From Piezodorus guildinii (taxonomy: Eukaryota > Arthropoda > Insecta > Hemiptera > Pentatomidae), in assembly GCA_023052935.1 (NCBI GenBank), contig CM041295.1:106642711-106706710 (forward strand): DNA of 64,000 bases, given 5' to 3'. The position numbers were made by a program, and so were the translations under genes. The notes beneath the pieces are model-generated. The model worked only from the letters and a program-made list of their open reading frames with translations, searched no databases and was not told the origin of the DNA. Positions 57,301-64,000 of the stretch are shown here, piece by piece (positions within the stretch are counted from its first letter, which is position 1; every line of letters begins with the position of its first letter).

Positions 57301-57568
57301 GAAGGAATTAGTCCGGGTGGCGGTCATTAAATGAAACAACTAAATAGTTTCAACTATTTATTGTTTGCCAACGTTTCAACCCCCTTTGTGCGTCATCATC
57401 AGTTTCCATTCTCCCTCCATGCGCCCTGATGATGACCCACAAAGGGGGTCGAAACGTTGGCAAACAATAAATAGTTGAAACTATTTAGTTGTTTCATTTA
57501 ATGACCGCCACCCGGACTAATTCCTTCCAGCAATTCTCAACGGTCAACTAATTACATCCACAATTATA
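57301..57568. mobile_element. FB-H palindromic element, internally deleted
   Basis: About 105-base inverted arms (GAAGGAATTAGTCCGGGTGG at the left, mirrored by CCACCCGGACTAATTCCTTC). TSD AAAATTTCTG at 57291-57300 and 57569-57578. Both arms carry the CTGATGA-hairpin-GAAAC motif (plus 57426-57458, minus 57375-57402). Only the right end has the extra terminal piece 57536-57568. The short centre matches 59505-59528 of the longer element, so this is a deletion derivative. Confidence 0.8.
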
Positions 57569-57578
57569 AAAATTTCTG

Positions 57579-58304
57579 TTTAAATTCTATGAAAATCCTA
57601 AATCTACATAAAAAGTGCGAACTTCAAGACATTAAGTGCCTAATTCTTTCTACACTTTAACCATTTATTCATTGAATAAACATGTTTGTTTCATACTTTC
57701 CCTCCAGTTTCTTATCCGACACGGACCATCTCCTCGTTAAATTTGCTCCAAAACTTAAAGCCGTATTTATATTATTTATAGTCAAAATACTCATATTATA
57801 TGTGGTACATAGTATACCTCTGGCCGCTGTGAATTTATGCTATTTTCACTAAATATTATAAATCTAAAACGTATTGATCGCTATAATTGATAAACAATAT
57901 TAATTAGACCTCATCAGTAATTATGCAAGCAAATCTGGAGGAAATAAAATGAAACAATTTTTTAATAGCAAACTGGCGTGACAGTAATAGGTTTTCTAAT
58001 TTTTAGGTATCCTATCTAAATCTACTATTCCATCAGGCATTAAATACATTTGAGTCAATTATGTGAAAGTGAAACGTTTAGAAATTAATTATTATGACAT
58101 ACAATTGATTTTGAAAATGATTTAGTGATGGTCTGTTCAGCATTTTATAACAGTATTTTGTTTTTTAATTGTGAGTTTTGATAATCAATTAATTAACGAC
58201 CGACTTTCGAACTATTTTATGCTCTCTCCAGCTGTCTGGTTATTTTATTTTTATTAAAATGGTGAAAGACGTTTTGAGCTATAATTACGATATTATGAAA
58301 GATA
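57579..58304. other. A+T-rich, no gene seen
   Basis: No recognised element. Confidence 0.4.
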
Positions 58305-59086
58305 AAACTGGTGCACACATACGACTTTCACTTATCTTCGCGATTAAAATCAATTTTAGTTTTAAAATGAAGTTAAAATTGAAAAAAAAAAATAGAATTA
58401 AATTAAGCTTCGACGGAAAAATGTGTTTCAAATTAAATAATCTATTAATCGAAATTATCATTTACAATAATTTCTTAAGTTTATGCCCTTTTCATCATTC
58501 TCTATTACCTATTACGATTATTTTTATAATATAAAATCTTTGGCAGAGGTATATTACTCACCTCTATTACTGTTCTTATGTTTAAAAAAACAAACAAAAA
58601 ACAACATGAAAATATGTTTACTCTTTTATCCTTTAGTGAGTTATCAAATTATTTCAATTTGTATCAACGCTAACTAGATGAAATCGTTAATTTTTTTTAA
58701 TTTACAAAATTAAAAATATTTTATAGAAAATTTAAAATATCGGCATTTAAGACTATTGCAATCAGAATGAAACCTATGCCATATTAAAACCCACTACATT
58801 TTGCATTGATATAGTGAATTTAATAAAAATCGTAAAAGCCGTCTTTGAGAAAATCACAAAAAGGCGCATAATCCAAAGTATTAAGTGGCTTTCTGGTTGG
58901 CCGATTTTGATGGAAATGTTGCTGTAACATCTCAGGCATATACACTGCTAAAATATGAAATTTCATTTTTATACGCTTTATCGTTTTGGAGTTAAGATGC
59001 TCACGGACCATTTTGTGGGACTTAGTCATTTGTTCTTAGGGGATCCTAAAAAGAGTAATTCCGGTAAAAGGTATGTGAAAGTAAAC
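58305..59086 (+). repeat. Rep850 copy
   Basis: Forward, nearly complete: GTGCACACATACGACTTTCA to GGTATGTGAAAGTA. The FB-H element inserted directly at its 3' end. Confidence 0.8.
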
Positions 59087-59099
59087 ATTATTGAAAAAT

Positions 59100-60118
59100 T
59101 GTGGATGTAATTAGTTGACCGTTGAGAATTACTGGAAGGAATTAGTCCGGGTGGCGGTCATTAAATGAAACAACTAAATAGTTTCAACTATTTTATTGTT
59201 TGCCAACGTTTCGACCCCCTTTGTGGGTCATCATCAGGGCTAAAAAGATACAAAAGAATACAATTTCAATGACATTACATACAATATTATATAACCTATT
59301 TAGCTAGAGAACGTCGGTATTGAAAAAATAACAGAAGAACTGTATATGTAAAAAAAACTTAATTAAAATACAATGACCATATTACAATAATGAAAGTGTT
59401 ATACAGAAAAAATAAAAATGTTCACTAAACAAAATTTACACAGGTATCAATAATTTACATTAAATATGAAATATAAAAATATGAAGTAGAGTGGAGATAC
59501 TTACCGCATGGTGGGAGAATGGAAACTAGGTACTGTTTTGGTAGATGGGGGTAGGTAGGATGGAAAATACGTAGGAAAAGGTAGAATGGAAAATACGTAC
59601 TGATTTATGGACAGGGTCTGACAACAATGACTAAAATTCTTAATACTACCATACAAAGAATCAATCAAATTTAACTTATGATTATAATAATGATACAGGA
59701 TAAAAAATTATAATTTAATTCTTGAAATATCACCTATATAATAGTAAAAACAGTGATGGAAGATGTATATGGAGAAAAACTTAAATTACTAACTATAAAT
59801 AAATAAATAACTTAAATTTTGTTTAGTGAACATTTTTATTTTTTCTGTATAACACTTTCATTATTGTAATATGGTCATTGTATTTTCATTAAGTGTTTTT
59901 TACATATACAGTTCTTCTGTTATTTTTTCAATACCGACGTTCTCTAGCTAAATAGGTTATATAATATTGTATGTAATGTCATTGAAATTATATTCTTTTG
60001 TATCTTTTTAGCCCTGATGATGACCCACAAAGGGGGTCGAAACGTTGGCAAACAATAAAATAGTTGAAACTATTTAGTTGTTTCATTTAATGACCGCCAC
60101 CCGGACTAATTCCTTCCA
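59100..60118. mobile_element. FB-H element, long form
   Basis: 1,019 bp between the 13-base TSD ATTATTGAAAAAT (59087-59099, 60119-60131). Inverted arms of about 310 bases (to 59441, and from 59814). Each carries the hammerhead-like motif (minus 59202-59237; plus 60014-60045). Here the extra outer piece GTGGATGTAATTAGTTGACC is at the left end only. The central 370 bases are A+T-rich with a small duplication (GAATGGAAACTAGGTACTG / GAATGGAAAATACGTACTG). No ORF. Confidence 0.85.
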
Positions 60119-60131
60119 ATTATTGAAAAAT

Positions 60132-60854
60132 CATCGCGTAAATAAACCAGAGATCGTACTTTGATTTATTTAATTATGTCATCCCAAAGTTTTACATTTC
60201 TCGCAAATAAGGACGTTGAAAAGACCATTGATCAGTGCATTTTTGTTTAAAGAGCATAAAAGGATCACACTTAACCCGGTCAATGAGTGGCAGATAACCA
60301 TGGTTACCACCCAAGCCTTGCGTGCCACTTCTAGTTACATTCTTGACGTGAGCTTAAGCCATCTTCAACATTGTTAACCTGTTGTTTAATAGATAACTTC
60401 CAAGTGAATTTTTCGCATCCAACCAAAGTTTCTCTATCTTGAATAAGACTGCGTCAAAAGTTATTTCTGAAATACAAAAGAAAAAAAAAACAGGGTGCAA
60501 ACTAGGAATTCTTTTTAACTTGAAAAATTCTATATCATCGTATTGATTGTACTTAATCATATTACTTCGAGCTTTCAGTTTTATTAATTTGTTTAACGAA
60601 TAAATCGTATTAATTGCTTAATTTATCTACTACCATATGTCCAAATAAAACATTAATTTTATTTGGATGTTTCTTAAAGTGTATTCTTTTAAATAAATAA
60701 AAAATAATCTAATAGAAATGAGGTTTAAAAAAATTAATTTTGTTTCTTTTTCGTTCTATGTTGCTTATATTAAGCCAATAAAAAACAAAACAAAGTTCCC
60801 AAATAATTATATTTAAACTTAATTTCAGATGGATTTAATGCTTTAGGAGCTCTG

Positions 60855-60859
<5 letters not shown>
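60132..60859. other. A+T-rich, no gene seen
   Basis: No recognised element. The 64-A tract that follows could mark the 3' end of a retroposed sequence located here, but no other sign is seen. Confidence 0.35.

Positions 60860-60923
<64 letters not shown>
60860..60923 (+). repeat. poly(A), 64 bases
   Basis: Longest homopolymer in the window, uninterrupted. Phe-rich minus-strand frames across it are artefacts. Confidence 0.95.
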
Positions 60924-60924
<1 letters not shown>

Positions 60925-62139
60925 GAATTCAGAAAAAAGTAATGAAATGAACCATTAAAAGTGACCTCAATGAAAAACTGATAAATATAAATGTTTGAAA
61001 GAAAAGCCAGATTTAGATGGAAAAGGTTTCTTGGTCGATAATTGAAATAATAAAACAAAAAATAGAGTAATAAATAATAAATGTTGTGGATCTTGCGGTC
61101 TTGAATACGTAGATTAAGAAGCGTCTGAAAAGGTGTGACTTCCTGACTTGGGGTGTTAACATTGGATACTTTCTCTACTCCTTTCTTTTATGTCATTCTC
61201 TCCTTAAGCATATTAACCTGATGTATCATAAAATTAAGTTGTTAATTTCAATACTGAATATGTTTTTAAAAATGTGTATATACAGACACACGCGCGAATT
61301 TTGATAGGGAAAAGCCTAGTGAGCCTATGCGTAAATCCTCCTCTGGAAGTTCGCCAATTTCGATAGAATAAGAAAAAAAATAAGCAGACAAACGCGCGCT
61401 TGTAGTTATTTGTCGAAAGGACACTTTTTTTTCACTCGAATCTAATCCATTTCGACTTTCTTTAGGTTCCAAAAAAAATTCTTCTCTCGCCTTCTTTGTG
61501 AAATTCTTTAAGAAGCAGGTCTTTATCGTTTGCTGAAAGGATCTGAATCAGTTGTTAGAGCCGTTCCGGAAGCGGATCATTTTATGTGATTCATCCCGAG
61601 GCACAAACAATGGAAGGAGCAAACGGCTAATGTCCCATTCTAACTAAATGCTCGTAGGACCGGGCCATTTTTCAGGCTCAAATGGCTCTGCTGAGTGGTT
61701 TCTACCCTCTCAACGCAGTCATTGACAGCCTATAACGAGTCCAAATAACTAGAGGTAAAGGGCGATCATCTTTATTCACGTCGGGTAAGTGACTGCTAGT
61801 TAAGATCTTTTTTTAAATATATATATGACTCAACTATTGTATTTACTTCTGCAATAGTCTGCCTATGTAACTCAGCGTTTCATGGAAAAGTGCCTGTTCT
61901 ATTAAGTGATTAGGATTGTGAATGATTATATTGACATCTTATGTTATCTGAAGATATCAATATAAATCGGCCTCCCCAGATGATCACATATTTCTTTCTT
62001 GTATTCTGGTCCAGGATGGCTTTATCCTGATTCCCGAAGACAATACCTATGGAGCGTCTTCTTATTCCAATCCTTGCGAGCCTGAAAACCTTGCTATATG
62101 TTTTGACCTCTTCACTCCTCGCTTTTCCGTACATACCCT
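60924..62139. other. no gene recognised; G+C-richer island at 61480-61790
   Basis: The island ends with a consensus donor CGG|GTAAGT at 61785-61790. No coding frame is convincing. Minus-strand frames at 61266-61472 and 61910-62134 are not recognised. Confidence 0.25.
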
Positions 62140-62330
62140 AAATACAAGATCTATCTCAACCTAGCAATTTATACGTACCCTCTCACAGAACTGCATCCTT
62201 TGAAAACTTCTTTATCATCCGTGCTAACATACTTTGGAACTCACTACACATCTTCCTTCGTAGTAAAGTATCATACGTAACCACATTCAATACCAGTTAT
62301 TTCTCCTCCACCTAAAAGATCAAATTTCCG
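62140..62330 (+). pseudogene. LINE ORF2 C-terminal fragment
   Basis: The frame from about 62146 reads SNLYVPSHRTASFENFFIIR, ANILWNSL and SKVSYVTTFNTS. This matches the common LINE ORF2 ending (hydrophobic VP.HRT..F.NSF..R...LWNSLP, then a helix with F). Only this terminal stretch survives. Same class of motif as 48887-49060 but a different family. Confidence 0.65.
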
Positions 62331-63099
62331 CATACATTTAAATTTTCTCGTCTTAATTATGCTTTACTATATTTATAAAGTTTTCATCCGTTTATCTCAT
62401 ATCTTTTACCTATTTTAATTTCATTTTTGGTGGTAGAACAAGGTGATATGAGAAACAATATTAGAACGATATTGTGAGGGAACTGTGTCTTTTCGGTTTG
62501 TATCGTGCTTGGTAAAGTTCGGTCCCATTATAAACTTTATATATATTTAATTAATAATTACCAAAATAAGTATTTTTGTTTTATAAAATGGTTTTGCGTA
62601 CTAAAAATGGTGAAGAAGTGTTTTTTTCTTTTTTTTTAATTTTTTTCAAACTATTATAATCATCTAATCAGTCGGAAAAATACCTAAGTTTACATAATGA
62701 TGGCGCAATTAACATTAATTTGCTGAAATATGAGTAATTGTGATTTTTAAATTGTTGGCTGGTAAGTAGGACAGCTCTAGAAGAGCTTACGGTCCGACTG
62801 GCATCCTCAAGGCATCATTAACCGCTTCATTGCTCACCGCTCCTCTACCCTTCTACATCCAAATTCACTCCCTTCCCTCGCTTGATAATGTTACTTTAGA
62901 CCCATTTTTTCATCAGTAAATCTAAAAAAAATGTAGTATTATCTCTATATATACAAAATAATACGACGATTCTTAGTTTCTGGGAACTCCTTGTAAGCCA
63001 CTGGGCAGGTTTTGCTACAGTTTTTACTATCATTCATGGCATTCTTTCCTGTTTTTCTTTGGAAGTTTTCTTTAATAGAGTCTTCAAAAAATTATTCCC
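62331..63099. other. no gene seen
   Basis: 62755-62890 is C-richer, with a 50-codon open stretch after a stop at 62767 and a small palindrome AGCTCTAGAAGAGCT (62773-62787). It may be LINE 3' UTR material; not recognised. Confidence 0.3.
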
Positions 63100-63190
63100 G
63101 ATTTATGAGTAGTAATATAGACTTATAATATACCCTTGGAAAGCGCAAGGTTTTACACAAGTTAATATACAACAAAATAAGTCGGGAAAG
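63100..63190 (-). repeat. Rep850 fragment
   Basis: AGTAATATAGACTTATAATA followed by CCCTTGGAAAGC. Confidence 0.5.
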
Positions 63191-63787
63191 TTGCCACTAG
63201 TCCATAAACTTATGAAAATATGTTTTGTTTTTTAGGTTGTGAAGAGGGAGGTTATGGTGATTCAGTGTTGCCACCGTACATTATCGTTTCACTTATATTC
63301 TTCTATACAGCACGAAATATTTTAGAAAAATATTATGTACCGTATCGTACGTAAGTTGTTATAAATCCATGAACTAAATTTGTCAATTATTATTTATACT
63401 TTTCGATCATTTTATGAAGACAGATGTTTCACAAAAAACTAAATGGGAATACCATGAAAACTAAATTAAACTTTTAAAATGTATTTAGAACAAGTTCATT
63501 TGAAGTATAAAATAGTAATTAATCGAATAAAATAGGAACCATTTAACATAACAATCAAATGAACTGAACCAATATTGACCTTTTTACTATTTTAGGTCGA
63601 TGGTTAAATATAATAATGAATAGACCTTATGTAATAAACAATATTATTTTCTTGCTAAGTGTACTTCTCGTTACGACGAACTTATAATCGCAAAATGATA
63701 AACTCTTAATTGGTCAAACTTTTTTTTAAACATGAATAAGACCACATATAAATTGCACCCATGCGAAGCAAGTATATTATATATTAA
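63191..63787. other. A+T-rich, no gene seen
   Basis: 63429-63547 repeats 338-447 in the same direction. Otherwise unrecognised. Confidence 0.45.
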
Positions 63788-64000
63788 AAAACCTGTAAAC
63801 CGTAAAGGGTCTTGGGTTCAGTAAATATTGCGATTCCCACTATCTCTAGGCCAAACGGCCATGCAAGGAGGTTTTTTAGGCTGTAATATCACTTTTCCAA
63901 ATTTTGAGTATCCACTTTTGAGGCTGGGTGAGCCACAGAAGTATCTCTATATCTTAGAACCGTTATTTAGCCGGTTCGGACTCGAGACCCAAAGTAGTAC
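63788..64000 (-). mobile_element. SINE-A copy cut by the window edge
   Basis: AAAAAACCTGTAAACCGTAA, GGCCAAACGGCCATGCAAGG, TGAGTATCCACTTTTGAGGC, then box B in reverse (GGTTCGGACTCGAGACC) near 63975. The rest of the head lies beyond the window. Confidence 0.8.

Noticed and set aside
57426..57458. canonical hammerhead ribozyme
   Set aside because: Core boxes fit, but there is an extra U before stem II, stem III is essentially absent and stem I is only about 3 bp. Kept as hammerhead-like only.
60843..61058. 71-codon minus-strand frame with a poly-phenylalanine run
   Set aside because: Direct translation of the 64-base homopolymer.

Overview
The window is strongly A+T-rich eukaryotic DNA (roughly 70% by eye). 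It has long homopolymers, (AT)n tracts and dense, nested transposable elements. No complete host protein-coding gene, rRNA, tRNA gene or CRISPR array is supported. The only long, well-formed coding regions are the two ORFs of a Jockey-clade non-LTR retrotransposon at 37746-42530. Jockey-clade LINEs, mariner remnants and several tRNA-derived SINE families point to an arthropod (insect or crustacean) nuclear genome. I cannot narrow it further.

Layout. 1-5700: nested repeats, including a ~0.85 kb unclassified family (called Rep850 here) interrupted by two SINEs with clear target-site duplications (TSDs). 5700-10900: A+T-rich DNA and a ~1.95 kb inverted repeat (arms 6930-7665 and 8137-8877) whose arms carry a mariner transposase fragment and a 145-bp palindromic MITE. 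11000-19500: mostly unique A+T-rich DNA with SINEs, MITEs, microsatellites and an RTE-like LINE tail. 19500-21100: two Rep850 copies head to tail. 22000-25000: three LINE 3' fragments on the minus strand (two Jockey-like, one I-like). 25700-37600: SINEs, Rep850 copies, and fold-back elements carrying a hammerhead-like hairpin. 37735-42541: the full-length LINE with its TSD. 42600-54300: SINEs, Rep850, a 390-bp TIR family and LINE fragments. 55700-60130: a LINE ORF2 remnant followed by three fold-back elements. 60130-64000: a 64-A tract, a LINE tail and a SINE cut by the window edge.

How parts fit together. The LINE at 37746-42530 encodes a zinc-knuckle RNA-binding protein (ORF1) and an endonuclease/reverse transcriptase (ORF2). 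They are joined by TAAATG in one frame. All visible catalytic motifs are present, so it could be autonomous. SINE-A has its TSD directly against a T-run rather than an A-run. The fold-back elements (called FB-H here) share a CTGANGA-hairpin-GAAAC motif whose stem covaries between copies and have 10-13 bp TSDs. They look like Penelope-type (PLE) derivatives, but that is an inference. Seven G+C-richer islands, some ending in good splice-donor sequences, are the only hints of host exons.
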